Notes: generated by a model from the sequence alone, not told the origin. A stretch of DNA of 64,000 nucleotides from Pollenia angustigena (GCA_930367215.1 OV884059.1:52856957-52920956); one strand, 5' to 3'; positions 31,779 to 43,302 are shown, counted from the stretch's first letter. Translations and numbers: made by a program.

Positions 31779-32199
31779 AGCTTATCCCATCAACAATAAA
31801 TTTCAAGTGTTTTTGTCAAGAATAAAAACTGGGAATTAAGCACGAATAACAAAATCTTTTGAAATTAAAATTTTGTATTCCCAAAAATTGAAATTACTTT
31901 TTGATAAAACAGGCAAGTGCACGGCCTAAAAAACACTTAATTGACAACATCTTTTGGAAGTTGTTGTTGTTTTTATTTTGTTTTTCTTAACCTACTTACA
32001 GCTAAAATTAATGTTGAGAGAATTTCAACTAATTGTATTGGGGAATGTAAAATGAGATAACCCCACTGTTATTTATTGTTGATGTATTTTGTTTAAGCTT
32101 TGATATTATTACAAGTAGAACTGTTGCTATAATTCTTATACGTTTAACAGTTTTATTTGGTTGAATATCTTTAGTTTTTCTAAAATCTTTATGGATGAA

Positions 32200-32247
32200 G
32201 TTTCCTGATGATCTGGCCTAAGCAACCAGTGAAATGCGCATAGGAAT
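32200..32247 (+). ncRNA. Type I hammerhead ribozyme, unit 3
   Basis: Identical core, 469 bases after unit 2. Confidence 0.8.
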
Positions 32248-32668
32248 AGCTTATCCCATCAACAATAAATTTCAAGTGTTTTTGTCAAGAATAAAAACTG
32301 GGAATTAAGCACGAATAACAAAATCTTTTGAAATTAAAATTTTGTATTCCCAAAAATTGACATTACTTTTTGATAAAACAGGCAAGTGCACGGCCTAAAA
32401 AACACTTAATTGACAACATCTTTTGTAAGTTGTTGTTGTTTTTATTTTGTTTTTCCTAACCTACTTACAACTACAATTAATGTTGAGAGAATTTCAACTA
32501 ATTGTAGTGGGGAATGTAAGATGAGATAAACCCGCTGTTATTTATTGTTGATGTGTTTTGTTTAAGCTTTGATATTATTACAAGTAGAACTGTTGCTATA
32601 ATTCTTATATGTTTAACAGTTTTATTTGGTTTAATATCTTTCGTTTTTCTAAAATCTTTATGGATGAA

Positions 32669-32716
32669 GTTTCCTGATGATCTGGCCTAAACAACCAGTG
32701 AAATGCGCATAGGAAT
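32669..32716 (+). ncRNA. Type I hammerhead ribozyme, unit 4
   Basis: Identical core with one change in the stem II loop (cctaaacaa), 469 bases after unit 3. Change in a loop is neutral for the fold. Confidence 0.8.
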
Positions 32717-33136
32717 AGCTTATCCCATCAACAAAAAATTTTAAGTGTTTTTGTCAAGAATAAAAACTGGGAATTAAGCACGAATAACAAAGTCTTTTGA
32801 AATTAAAATTTTGTATTCCCAAAAATTGAAATTACTTTTTGATAAAACAGGCAAGTGCACGGCCTAAAAACACTTAATTGACAACATCTTTTGTAAGTTG
32901 TTGTTGTTTTTATTTTGTTTTTCTTAACCTACTTACAACTACAATTAATGTTGAGAGAATTTCAACTAATTGTAGTGGGGAATGTAAGATGAGATAAACC
33001 CACTGTTATTTATTGTTGATGTGTTTTGTTTAAGCTTTGATATTATTACAAGTAGAACTGTTGCTACAATTCTTATACGTTTAACAGTTTTATTTGGTTT
33101 AATATCTTTAGTTTTTCTAAAATCTTTATGGATGAA

Positions 33137-33184
33137 GTTTCCTGATGATCTGGCCTAAGCAACCAGTGAAACGCGCATAGGAAT
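33137..33184 (+). ncRNA. Type I hammerhead ribozyme, unit 5
   Basis: Core conserved. Stem III reads ACGC-GCAT, so one pair (T-A) became C-A. 468 bases after unit 4. Confidence 0.72.
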
Positions 33185-33311
33185 AGCTTATTCCATCAAC
33201 AATAAATTTCAAGTGTTTTTGTCAAGAATAAAAACTGGGAATTAAGCACGAATAACAAAATCTTTTGAAATTACAATTTTGTATTCCCAAAAATTTAAAT
33301 TACTTTTTGAC

Positions 33312-33904
33312 ATGTATAGTAACTTTTATTTTCTGCGTCCAGGTATCTTGATATAATACGAAAGTTCGTTTCTGTGCTGGCTTGAATTTTGGTCTCTTGA
33401 ATTTGCCCGCGTCGTATAGAAACGACGTAGAAATTATTCTTACCTAAAAGTTGAGTCAACATGTTGACTATGCTATTTAATGTTTGCTCCCGCAGATAGA
33501 TAGGTGGCGGTTTAACATCTTTAGTGGCTGTTCCATTAGCTGATTCTGCTTCTTCATCGTCAGGTATGGATAGTAGAGAACTTGTTACCATTTGTTGGAA
33601 AAGTGACTACGTTAGAGCATTTGTATTGTTTGGCCATGCGTTCCTGTTGGGTGAACCTAGGGCTAGCCTTTCTCTTAGTTATTGTAATATATCTGTCCAT
33701 GCCTGTTTGCACTTTAGTACTTTTTGGCACAGCTCCTGTATTTATTAATGCTAATCGTGATGTTCCAGGTTTTTCGTTATTATTCCTCTGGTCAGACGAC
33801 TTCACACTTTGAACCACATTTACGGTCGGATCAACACACTTGCTCAGGTTGGGCACACTTGCACTTAAATTGCTGTATGGAAAACCAGTTGTGCTGGCTC
33901 ACGC
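33312..33904 (-). pseudogene. Jockey ORF1 N-terminal half
   Basis: Two overlapping frames. 33856-33560 carries a polar N-terminal region (KCVDPTVNVVQSVKSS, MDRYITITKRKASPR). 33591-33312 carries the start of the RNA-binding part (PPPIYLREQTLNSIVNMLTQ, NFRIISRYLDAENKSYYT). The frames overlap by 32 bases, exactly as in the copy at 51948-51979, so the frame break is shared by both copies. Confidence 0.75.
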
Positions 33905-33912
33905 TTGGAGAG

Positions 33913-34701
33913 TAGAGGTCTGCAACGAGTAACTTTTTTCTTCACATGTGAAACTCGCTGTCGAATATAGTATTTATTTGTTCTCTTGCTTAACGCGCAA
34001 AAAGTGAAGAGAAGTGATTGTTGTTTTTATAAATACTAACATGCAGCAGCCGAAGATGAAATATGTTCCGAAAAAAGGGAACATATAAAAATGGGTACAA
34101 CGAAAAAGAAGTACCTATAAAATTATGGTCACTTCATGTGGTACTTGTAGTAAAGCTGAAATTTGTGTAATTACCCAAAAATTAGACAAAAATTAATTTC
34201 TTAAGACTAGATAATTAGAAATTTTTTTGTGTAATTTAGCCTAAATATTTTTTCATATACAAGTAAATATTATTGCAAATAAATTTCACTTTTAAATATT
34301 TATAAATAAATAACAATCTAAATGATCTAAATAAATAAAGTTATGTAGGTATAAACATACCTTATTTATTTCCATTTTTTTTTATTAAACTTAACAGTTA
34401 AAAAAGACAATATTTTTTGTTTTTAATGTTTGCAAAACTTCACGTGGTACTGATGGTACCTAGTGAAGTTTGGCTGTCGCAAGATACTCGACCGTTCGTT
34501 TTATGAATGGTCAAGTGAGAGAGAAAAACGAACAAGTGGTTAGCAAGCACAAACAAAGTCGAGTAACAACCAATAGTTACTCGCTAATTTTGTTGTTCTC
34601 AAAAACAGGTACCATGTTTTTTATTATAGTTCGAGTAAGTGTTCATGCTTTGCTAGATCATATGTACTTTTTAAGAACAAATCCATTTGTGCAGGCGTCT
34701 A
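33913..34701. mobile_element. Non-autonomous hAT element, 789 bp
   Basis: Ends tagaggtctgcaac and (reverse complement) tagacgcctgcac. Flanks ttggagag (33905-33912) and tcggagag (34702-34709) are an 8-bp duplication with one mismatch. The uninterrupted site gctcggagagctt is at 52350. Contains gagtaac motifs near both ends. No transposase. Confidence 0.82.
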
Positions 34702-35150
34702 TCGGAGAGCTTACCACAATCTACGCATTTCTGCTATTTGTGCTGGGCCTACTCTCCTTTTTGGGAGTATATGTGAGGCTCATTCACAAATCTCTTCGGG
34801 CACCTTAGTTATTGTTCTTTTTTTTCACCTATTACAAATATTTTTTTTTTTTGCACTTCGAATTTTTAATTTTTTTTATTTTTCTTACTCACTGATACAC
34901 GTCCGTACTCGTCAAGAGCTGGTTCGAAACTGAGACCAATAGCTCGTTTCTGTATTTCTCGCCTCGTAAAATTTCTTACATGAAGTGTGAAACAAAAAAT
35001 TCCATCGTTTCTCGATTTATGAGATAAAAGTGTTTCTGTATTTGAATGCGAAAACAGACACAACAAATTCTGTTTATACTGGAATATTTCCAGTAATTAG
35101 GTGTCAAATAAAAGCAAAAGGTCAACAAAAGAAATAAATATAATAAAAAC

Positions 35151-36262
35151 AGGGCTGCCAGATTTGACGAGTTATCGTTATCTTGACGATTTTTTGTTCC
35201 GAAATTAACAGAGTGACCTTTTTGATGATTTTTTCTAAAAAAGTGACGAAAGCAAAAACAAAAATATTTTATAATTTTGTTGTTACTTTATATAGAAATT
35301 CATCTTGAATTTTTAAATTTCAAAAACTTCTATTTTGTGGCGTTGAAAATTGAAAAAAAAAAAAAAACAATATGAATGTCTGTAGAAAGCAACAACAAAT
35401 TTATAAAACATTTTTATTTTGTTTTTGCTTTTAATGAAATTGTTGGCGTTGCGATGCGTTTTACACTATAAAGCTAAGATCCCACTATCGGCGCAATGTA
35501 CCAATTTTTGGCGTATTTCATGTGCCGATAGTGTGAACGGTCAAAATGTTTTAATATGCGACAATCTGTGCCGAAATTGTGCTGACTGTTGACAATCAAA
35601 ATTAACCTAGATGCGCCGATAATGTGAACACTATTTTGCACAATGTGAAGCAATCAAATTGTTTAATATGTACCGATTTTTATCGGCCACTTATGTGCCG
35701 ATCACAGTCGCCAATCAGCGCCGATACAAGGGATGGCAAAATTGCACCAACTGGCTACTAAAATTTTACTTTTTTGAGCTTAATTGTACCAAAATTACAT
35801 AGGTTAAAGTTAAGTTATAATAATGGAACACTTCTTATTAGGCCATTTAAAGTATACTTTTAGCTATCGTTTAGTTGTGAAAACGGGCCTTAGTCTTCGA
35901 AATAAGATAATTGTAAATATTTTTATATGTTTGTTTATTAGAAAAAAAGATATCTTTAGAAACAAGGGTTAAATTTTTATATTTATCCCTATTGTGAAAA
36001 TTGTCCTCGAAATTGTTTGTCTCTTTCCTGAAAAATGTATCGGCAAAAGCAAAATTTTGAGGAAAAGTAATGGACCGACTTGGCTTATTTTGAACATTTA
36101 ATACTTCTTATATACATATACAAAATATGATTGATATTTGATATTCTTATCTTATATGTACCAGAGAATGACAAAAGTATAATTGTAAGTCTTTTTTCAA
36201 TATTTGTGAGAAAACATGTATGGACATGTATGGCTAAAGATCAAAACCATACACATATATAC
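35151..36262. repeat. Composite repeat block E, first part
   Basis: Matches 52785-53095 and 54425-54850. It starts with ctgccagatttgacgagtta. 35468-35740 is a local insertion or divergent MITE-like stretch with several copies of atcggc / gccgat (for example actatcggcgc and gcgccgata). No gene. Confidence 0.65.
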
Positions 36263-37272
36263 CAGAGATCAGCAATGAATCGTTTTTTCGCTACTCATAC
36301 TGACTCATGCAATTGTAAGTATAAGTGCGAAGAAATCATTTAAACTAAACTACTCTGATTCACTCATACTCACAAGAGAAATATTTATGAGTGCGACGTC
36401 GACATTATACGCATACTCATAAATGACCTAAGCTTGATTTATAATTTCAAGAAAATACTTACAATACTCACAATGATTCAAATCATTATCTCATCCATTT
36501 ACCGTTTTAACACAACAGAGAAAACACACAACTTAATAATCAGCGCTGCCAGATAAATTTGCCGAAAAATCGTCTACTTCATACATGTTAAGGCCCAAAT
36601 ACATTGATCAAAATACTCATCAAGCATTGTGGTAGTATTAGTGAAAATATGTTTGTATGTGTCACACCGACGATGCTGGATGGAAAATCAAATAATTTAG
36701 ATATGACGGCGAATAATGCGTCAAGCACACGTACACGATGAATTCGCCGGCTGTACAAGCATTTGACAAGTGTGGGTGCGTTCGTAAATGCATCACTGCG
36801 CTGCATCAGTGATTTCAAATCGTTATATATTTATCAGTGAAGTAAATGTGGACCAAAAAATTGTGAAATACTCTACAAAAATAATAGACATACAATAAAA
36901 AAAATTATAATTATTTTTTATCGGCTTTACAAAAAGTTTGCTTTTCTGATGCAGCGCAGTGATGCATTTACGAACGCACCCTGTATTTGGGCCTTTACTT
37001 TAGTAAACTGTAATTGCCAAATCGTCACTTTGCTATTTCGGGGACAAATCTGGCAGCCTCGCATCTTGCTTCGCCTATACACATTGACTTGAGTAGATTC
37101 TAAATCAAACACTACAAATGTTGGTAAGTATGAGTACGATGAATAAAATGAAACTTTTGAGTGAATATGAGTTTGAATTACATTGGAATAAGTATGAGTG
37201 CGTATAAGTACAAGAATTTATGAGTCATGATTTAGCTCTACTCACTTTTTCACTACTCATTGCTGATCTCTG
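36263..37272. mobile_element. Non-autonomous hAT element, 1010 bp
   Basis: Terminal inverted repeat cagagatcagcaatga at both ends (16 bases, perfect). Flanks atatatac (36255-36262) and atacatac (37273-37280) form an 8-bp duplication with one mismatch. The empty site acacatacataccaat is at 54866. Many actcat motifs lie inside. It contains a smaller nested element. Confidence 0.85.
36592..36999. mobile_element. Nested MITE inside the hAT element
   Basis: Ends aggcccaaataca and tgtatttgggcct are inverted, with TTA on both sides. An inner inverted pair (gcgttcgtaaatgcatcact at 36778-36797 and its complement at about 36959-36978) suggests that the original arms were longer and the left arm was split by about 170 bases. 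The TTA flank hints at Harbinger. Confidence 0.6.
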
Positions 37273-37280
37273 ATACATAC

Positions 37281-38645
37281 CAATGCCCATAACAACCCTG
37301 CAAATAAAATTGGACCACCTGATCCATTTTGATAAAATTGACTACTCCATGGACGGACAACCATAGCTGTTGTTATTATTTGCGTTATAAATATGTATAT
37401 ACACAATAGCGAAAAGCGTGGGTAAATACCTCTGTATATTATTCTTATGGGTACTTGTTGTCATTCTCTGATATGTACACTTTTGTGCCAAAACCATTAT
37501 TCCGGCAAGAAAGAAATTTGTTTGTCTCCCAGTAAAAACTTTTTCAAAATGGATAGCTTCTTTCACTCGTTACTTAGTAGCTTTCTTCCATAAGAACTTC
37601 GATAACTACTTTTTTCTGGATGTATTTAGATAAAAAAAAATATAGCTTACTTTTGAATTCGTTCATTTTGGCACAACCCTTGTAAAATTCATTAGTTTTT
37701 TCAGTAGAATTGTATGTAGTGCTTTTATGTGTTTCTGATTACTTAACATATTATTTTGTAGGCGAAGTTTTTACTGGGTCTTTAACCCGTTCATTTATGA
37801 ACCGATTTTTTAATTTTAACTACCAGGTATTCTACTAAGTCTATTTCAGGTAAAAAAGAAAAAGATTATAGGAATAGGTAAATTAAAGATTTATATCTCA
37901 GCCATTTGTAAACCGATATAGTAAATTTCAATAATATACTATTTCGGACTACATACGATATAAATATAAAACAACGTTGTCACTATCAATTCCAAAAAAA
38001 ACCAGAATATTTATAATACTGTTATCAAAGCTGATTTAATTTAAAAATTTTCCATTTTGTTCTCGGTTTTTGTAAATATATATCTATTTTAAAAAATGAT
38101 GTATGTTTATTTTATTAAGCTTGGTTTCTTTTTGCTTTTGTAAAAATATTTATTTTATTTTTTGTTTAAAATGATATTTTCTCATGCCTTTGTGTAACTT
38201 CTCCAGGGAAAAATAACAATTTTAAATTGTTATCGGATTAAAAAAAATAAATAATTTTTTAAAAAATAATCCTCCAGCTTAACAAAATAAATATAAATTT
38301 AATGAAATTATTAAATACCCATGAACTTTATTTAACTATGTTTTTGTTTGATTATTTTTTAATAAAAGTCGAAACAAATTTGTTTAAAATTGATTTTAAA
38401 TTGCACGATTTTTAAAACAAAAAAGACGATCTTTTTTATTTTTTTTCTCAGGAAATTGACGAGGCAGCACTGATTAAAACCAAAACAAGGAAAGGTTAAA
38501 AAAAATTTAAAATAATTACAACTCAACTTTGTTGAATGTTGTGAACAGTAAACGTGGCATATTTCATTTTAATGATATTCGATTAACGTTCCTTCATGGA
38601 ATATTGGTTTTTTAAAAAGAAAAATTTTTTTTTTAATGATTTTAT
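37281..38645 (+). repeat. Composite repeat block E/C, second part
   Basis: Copy C of the block also seen at 5211, 27190 and 55043. The last part (38515-38645) corresponds to 7145-7210 and 7370-7490 and lacks the 157-bp MITE and the tRNA-like core. Confidence 0.8.
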
Positions 38646-38775
38646 TTTTTTAATCCAAATTTTTAATTAGGCTTAAGTTCATGAAATTTAATTTTTCATT
38701 AAATTATTTTTATGAAGAAAGGAATTTTACAACATGAAAATTAATTAAAATTGTTATTGATAATCTTTCATTCTT

Positions 38776-38866
38776 GACGTGGCTGGGGCTCGAACCCCGG
38801 CCGGCAGGTTACCATGACATGTTTCGATTGCAACCACTCAATCTCCTCAGATGGATTTGCCGTTTT
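38776..38866 (-). other. tRNA-like sequence in fold-back arm (3 of 5)
   Basis: Same sequence as at 13959-14046 up to gatttgccg. Here the arm runs straight into ttttacactcg, giving the empty site for the Harbinger-type element at 14051. Confidence 0.6.
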
Positions 38867-39101
38867 ACACTCGCAGCCATCGACGACTGCTGACGTCAAT
38901 AGTCAAACATCAATCCTTAAACCAAATTGTATTCTAACATTTGGTAGATCGAAATTTGCTTTCCTGAATGATTATCCATTTTAATTGATTTTACATGTTT
39001 TTTCCTTACTTCTGTTTTTTCGTACTTTTGTCAAGAATTTTTCTTGAAGTCCAAGTACATTTTTTGTTTTTTCATTTTGTCTTTTTCTTTTCTGTTGACC
39101 T

Positions 39102-40398
39102 TTTTTGAACAGACCGATAAGCTTATTGTCAATCCTATCGAAGCTTTTCGAAAAAATATTCGTTTTAAGTATAACTCCTCATCTAAATGAACACGACATC
39201 ATCCCGGATCACCAGTTCGGATTCAGAGCGAAACATGGTACAATAGAACAAGTGCATAGAATTGTCACCCTTATTAGATCGGCGTTTGAGAAAAAGCAAT
39301 ACTGCTCAGCACTGTTTATAGACATTTCCCAAGCTTTTGACAAAGTTTGGCATGATGGGCTACTCATCAAAATAACACGAATGCTTCCTCAAAACACTCA
39401 CAAGCTTCTGGAGAGCTATCTAACAGGCAGAACATTCATAGTAAGGTCGCAAGATAAATACTCCCCCTCAAGAAAATTACTGCTGGTGTCCCCCAAGGAA
39501 GCATATTAGGACCGCTTCTATATATAATTTACACAGCGGATATGCCAACAAACCTGAGCACGCATACCTCTACATTTGCAGACGACACAGCATTTATTAG
39601 CGTTAACCATGACCCAAAAGTCGCATCGCAAAATCTGCAGTCCCACATCAATGAACTAGAGGCATGGCTAGAAAAATGGAGAATAAAGGTTAACCCGGCT
39701 AAATGTGCTCACTTAACTTTCACGCTCAGAAGACAAACGTGCCCAGCAGTAAAAATAAATAACATCACTGTTCCGGTAGAAAACCATGTAAAGTACTTGG
39801 GAATTCATATAGATAGACGCTTGACCTGGTCTCGTCATATCGAAGCGAAAATAACGGCTATGAAACTTAAAGCAGCTCAACTACATTGGCTTCTCGGTGG
39901 AAACTCAAACTTGTCTTTAGACAACAAAATTCTGCTATACAAGTCCATCATAAAACCAATATGGACATATGGCATCCAATTATGGGGTACTGCATGCGCA
40001 TCTAACATCCAAAAGCTTCAAAGAAGACAGTCTAGAATATTACGACAAATTGTCTGCGCCCAATGGTATATACGTAATGATATTATCCACAGAGATCTCA
40101 ACGTCCCCACTATCCAGGAGGAAATTAAAAAATATTCAATAAGCTACATCGATAAACTAATGGTCCACCCTAACTACCTCGCTCGGGGTTTGCTACAGTT
40201 CGAAGGTCACCAGAGGCTAAAAAGAACCGATACTTTGAGCCTAACTAGAAGACAGTCTTAAAATTTGAATACAGCAGTTAGTGGTTACACTGGTAACAAC
40301 TAATAAACAACAAGTAGAATTAAGATTTGAATACATATTGTAAATTTCGATAAGAAAGATTCAATAATAAAAATAAATTTAAAAAAAAATAAAAAATA
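39102..40398 (+). mobile_element. 5'-truncated Jockey-clade LINE
   Basis: Inserted in the core of the fold-back element. The uninterrupted core at 15220-15250 reads ctgttgacctttttcagtacaacttgaagg; here the LINE separates tgaccttttt from aacttgaagg. It ends with an A-rich tail (about 40360-40398). The 5' half is missing, the usual outcome of incomplete reverse transcription. Confidence 0.85.
39105..40261 (+). pseudogene. Jockey-type reverse transcriptase, C-terminal half
   Basis: Starts inside the reverse transcriptase (RPISLLSILSKLFEKI) and shows QFGFRAKHGTIEQ, CSALFIDISQAFDKVWHDG, then a frameshift at about 39480-39510 just at the VPQGS motif (GVPQGSILGPLLYIIY across the two frames). After it come TFADDTAFISV with the catalytic FADD, KYLGIHIDRRLTW, the thumb and the C-terminal region to the stop at 40261. 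It copies RNA into DNA at the target site in intact elements. The frameshift makes it inactive. It is a different, more complete 3' end than that of the Jockey copies at 28711 and 41985. Confidence 0.85.
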
Positions 40399-40628
40399 AA
40401 ATAACTTGAAGGACAAATGTACACATAGAGCTCGTGCCTTAGCTTTAACAATAATTAGTATTGTGGTTATTTTGTTGAACTATTTATGGTTTTTAATCCA
40501 AATTTTTAATATTTTTAATTAGTCTTAAGTTCATGAAATTTAATTTTTCATTAAATTATTTTTATGAAGAAAGGAATTTTACAACATGAAAATTAATTAA
40601 AATTGTTATTGATAATCTTTCATTCTTG

Positions 40629-40706
40629 ACGTGGCTGGGGCTCGAACCCCGGCCGGCAGGTTACCATGACATGTTTCGATTGCAACCACTCAATCTCCTC
40701 AGATGG
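40629..40706 (-). other. tRNA-like sequence in fold-back arm (4 of 5)
   Basis: Same motif set as 13959. It ends abruptly in a run of about 18 A residues (40707-40724) before the inverted core starts. Confidence 0.6.
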
Positions 40707-40962
40707 AAAAAAAAAAAAAAAAAAGGTCAACAGAAAAGAAAAAGACAAAATGAAAAAACAAAAAATGTACTTGGACTTCAAGAAAAATTCTTGACAAAAG
40801 TACGAAAAACAGAAGTAAGGAAAAAACATGTAAAATCAATTAAAATGGATAATCATTCAGGAAAGCAAATTTCGATCTACCAAATGTAAGAATACAATTT
40901 GGTTTAAGGATTGATGTTTGACTATTGACGTCAGCAGTCGTCGATGGCTGCGAGTGTAAAAT

Positions 40963-41048
40963 GGCAAATCCATCTGAGGAGATTGAGTGGTTGCAATCGA
41001 AACATGTCATGGTAACCTGCCGGCCGGGGTTCGAGCCCCAGCCACGTC
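40963..41048 (+). other. tRNA-like sequence in fold-back arm (5 of 5)
   Basis: Inverted arm. D-arm-like gattgagtggttgcaatc and B box ggggttcgagccccag are intact. Confidence 0.6.
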
Positions 41049-41225
41049 AAGAATGAAAGATTATCAATAACAATTTTAATTAATTTTCATGTTGTAAAAT
41101 TCCTTTCTTCATAAAAATAATTTAATGAAAAATTAAATTTCATGAACTTAAGCCTACTTAAAAATATTAAAAATTTGGATTAAAAACCATAAATAGTTCA
41201 ACAAAATAACCACAATACTAATTAT

Positions 41226-41984
41226 TTTTATTTTTTTATGTTCTAAAAACGATTTAAAAAAAATATTTACCAGTTTTCGCTTTTTAAATTTTATTTATAA
41301 TGAAGTTTTAAGTATTGTAAATATGTATGTATAGGTATGTAGAAATTATTTAGTTTTTGTCTAGTTGCTCTGTATTCTGCTCGCACAATGGTGAAGGGTA
41401 TATAAGATTCGGCACTTTACATAAAAACTAATTGCCTTCATAATACGTTTTAAATGAAACAAAAGAAATTTATTTTATATTGGTAAATTAATTACCTTAC
41501 TAATTATTATTAAGCTTAAACTAAAAATCGGGTTTCTAAATGGTTTTTAAGTAAATTTTTTTCCCCAACTGATTTTGTGTTATAAAATGTTTTTTTAAAT
41601 AAAAAAAAAATATAAAAATTTTGGGGATCCGGTATCGAATCCTGCAGATGACCTAATTTTAATTAACTATTTTTTTCATTTCTTTTCATATTTAATATTT
41701 ATTTCATTATTTGTTGGTAGCCGAGTTGGATACCTAAATAATATTTTTGTTTCAGCTTTTTTTTGTGATTTTTGCTTAAAATTATTTTTTTCGGTTTCTG
41801 ATACATTTTTTTTGTAGTTTTTGAGTATGAAAAATCATTTTCAATACACCTTAAATTTTTGGATAAAATCATTGACTTTATTTAGATTTTAAAAACAGTA
41901 TTAATAACTAACCTAAGTTAGTGGTAATGTCTTTTTTTCCTCTTAATAAATAATTATAAACATGAATTTTTAAATTAAACTGTT
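41226..41984 (+). repeat. Composite repeat, middle and junction segments, copy 2
   Basis: Matches 7495-8154 and 12651-12760. It includes a deletion of the hairpin tail at 41415. Gives the empty sites for the Penelope-like element (41866) and the SINE (41980). Confidence 0.8.
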
Positions 41985-43212
41985 TTTGATTTCCACAAAG
42001 CTACTGGTAGAGGTAATTTGATTTGTTTGGGGTGGCCCGCGAAAGCGTTTAATTTTTCATGTGTGTTTTTGGCCCAAGTGCGGTTTTCAAGTCTTAATTG
42101 AGATTCTATAGGGCATTTTATATGCCGTACGGCCTTCCATAAGCTATAATTGGAGTTTTTTGTGGCATCTAGGCTGTTTAGATAGCCTTCTTTTGCAGAC
42201 TCGTGGTTCTGTCTCAATTTGTTGCGAAGTGTTGTCAGGCATAATTGTAGTTGGGCCTTAGTGGTTGGGGAGCGACTGTTTTGCCATTGTCTTCTTAACT
42301 TCCTTTTTTCTCTGATAAGGGTCTCTATATCCGTCGATGTATTGTAAGGAGCACGTTTAATTGTCCGCCTGATTGGGGTTGCATTTCTTGCTGCAGAATC
42401 CAAGACTTCTGTAAATCGGTCGACAGCTATTTGGATGTCAGATGCATTTTTTAGGGGAATGCACTGTGATAGGTGAGAGCTCACATACATTTTATACTTT
42501 AACCAATTTGTGTTTCTGTTTGGATAGGAAATAAAGTTTGCAGCTGCGCCGTCAGAGTTACCGTTTAAAATGAGGATTGATGGTGAATGATCAGACGAAA
42601 GATCATAGGAGGAACTAACTAGTACCTGATCGCGCTTGATGTTTTTAATTACAGCAAAGTCAATAAGGTCTGGTAGCTTATTGAAGTCGGTTGGCCAATA
42701 GGTAGGCTCACCACTCGAAACGACATCAAAATTATTTGCAGTTACGGTATTGTTTAGCTGATAACCTCTAGGACTAATAAGTCTGGAGCCCCATTATGTA
42801 TGTTTAGCGTTGTAGTCGCCAGGAGCAATGAATTTCTGGCCCAATGTGGAGAAGAAGTTGAGAAATTTATCGCGAACAATTTTGTGCGTCGGAGGACAAT
42901 AAACGGATGTTAACGTTAGTTTGAAATCAGTAAGATTTATAGATGTGGCCTGATACAATCTTCTTCGAACTCTGGCAATGGAAAGTGTCTGATGTGTTTG
43001 TGCACAATTATGGCTGTGCCACCACAAGCCCGTCCGCTGGGATGTATTGTGTCATACGTAAGGTATCCATTTACCCTAAAACTGTTTTTATGAGTAAAGT
43101 GTGTTTCAGAGACAAGAAGTACGTCGATTTCATGCCTATGAAGGAAGTTTGCAACTTCGTGTTTATTTTGGGATAAGCCGTTTGCATTCCAGAAACATAT
43201 TTTTAACTGGTT
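41975..43212 (-). pseudogene. Jockey ORF2 endonuclease domain, copy 2
   Basis: Readable endonuclease as in copy 1, but with more damage. A frame at 42490-41975 holds the region after the nuclease and ends LPLPVALWKSKTV. A frame at 43027-42794 has TSVYCPPTHKI and DYNAKH. The start ATG of copy 1 is changed to TTA-type sequence here (ttaactggttaattttt). Frameshifts at about 42950 and 42790. Confidence 0.8.
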
Positions 43213-43302
43213 AATTTTTTGTTGAGTAGAACTTGCTGGAGCATGTTCTGGTTTCGCATCATTTCCTGAAACGTGTTGTGATAGCGGCCATGAAGTTATT
43301 CA
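41985..43302 (-). mobile_element. Jockey-clade LINE, copy 2, 5' half (part 1)
   Basis: Second copy of the 3'-truncated element, about 95% similar by eye to 28711-30130. It has an internal deletion near 42030 (a stretch present at 28765-28850 is missing) and breaks off in ORF1 at gaagttattcat (about 43302), where unrelated transposon sequence begins. ORF1 resumes at 51797. Confidence 0.82.

Larger units (their letters stand above)
30897..33311. mobile_element. Hammerhead-bearing 469-bp tandem array inserted in Jockey ORF1
   Basis: 2415-bp insertion bounded by the direct repeat atgtatagtaac (30885-30896 and 33312-33323). It interrupts codons of Jockey ORF1 that can be followed across it (SYYT then QLKSAKG). 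It starts with an inverted partial unit (30897-about 31138). Then come a first direct unit with an internal deletion (31192 onward) and further direct units with starts of cctacttac at 31522, 31991, 32460 and 32928 (periods 469, 469, 468). Each unit has a hammerhead ribozyme and a hairpin actacaatta...taattgtagt. No protein coding. Flanking duplication, tandem structure and one ribozyme per unit fit a retrozyme-like retroelement. Confidence 0.82.
33312..35150 (-). mobile_element. Jockey-clade LINE, copy 1, ORF1 N-terminal half and 5' region (part 2)
   Basis: Continues the element from 30885 beyond the ribozyme array. Matches 51797-52780 closely. Interrupted by a hAT MITE at 33913-34701. The right end, where gctgccagatttgacgag starts, may be the 5' boundary of the LINE or another repeat. 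Confidence 0.75.
38647..41224. mobile_element. Fold-back element with tRNA-like arms, copy 2
   Basis: Arm (38647-38866, outer about 50 bases missing), core (38867-39098 and 40400-40455), arm (40455-40706), an A run, core and arm inverted (40725-41224). Same order as in 13781-15858. It is inserted in the composite repeat between 38646 and 41226, because 7490 shows the uninterrupted version. A truncated LINE (39102-40398) lies inside the core. Confidence 0.75.

Noticed and set aside
33524..33915. Plus-strand frames over Jockey ORF1
   Set aside because: Antisense shadows, found identically at 51912-52200 in the second copy.
34470..34808. 112-codon plus-strand frame
   Set aside because: It spans the right end of the hAT element and the Jockey flank, so it is a chance fusion.
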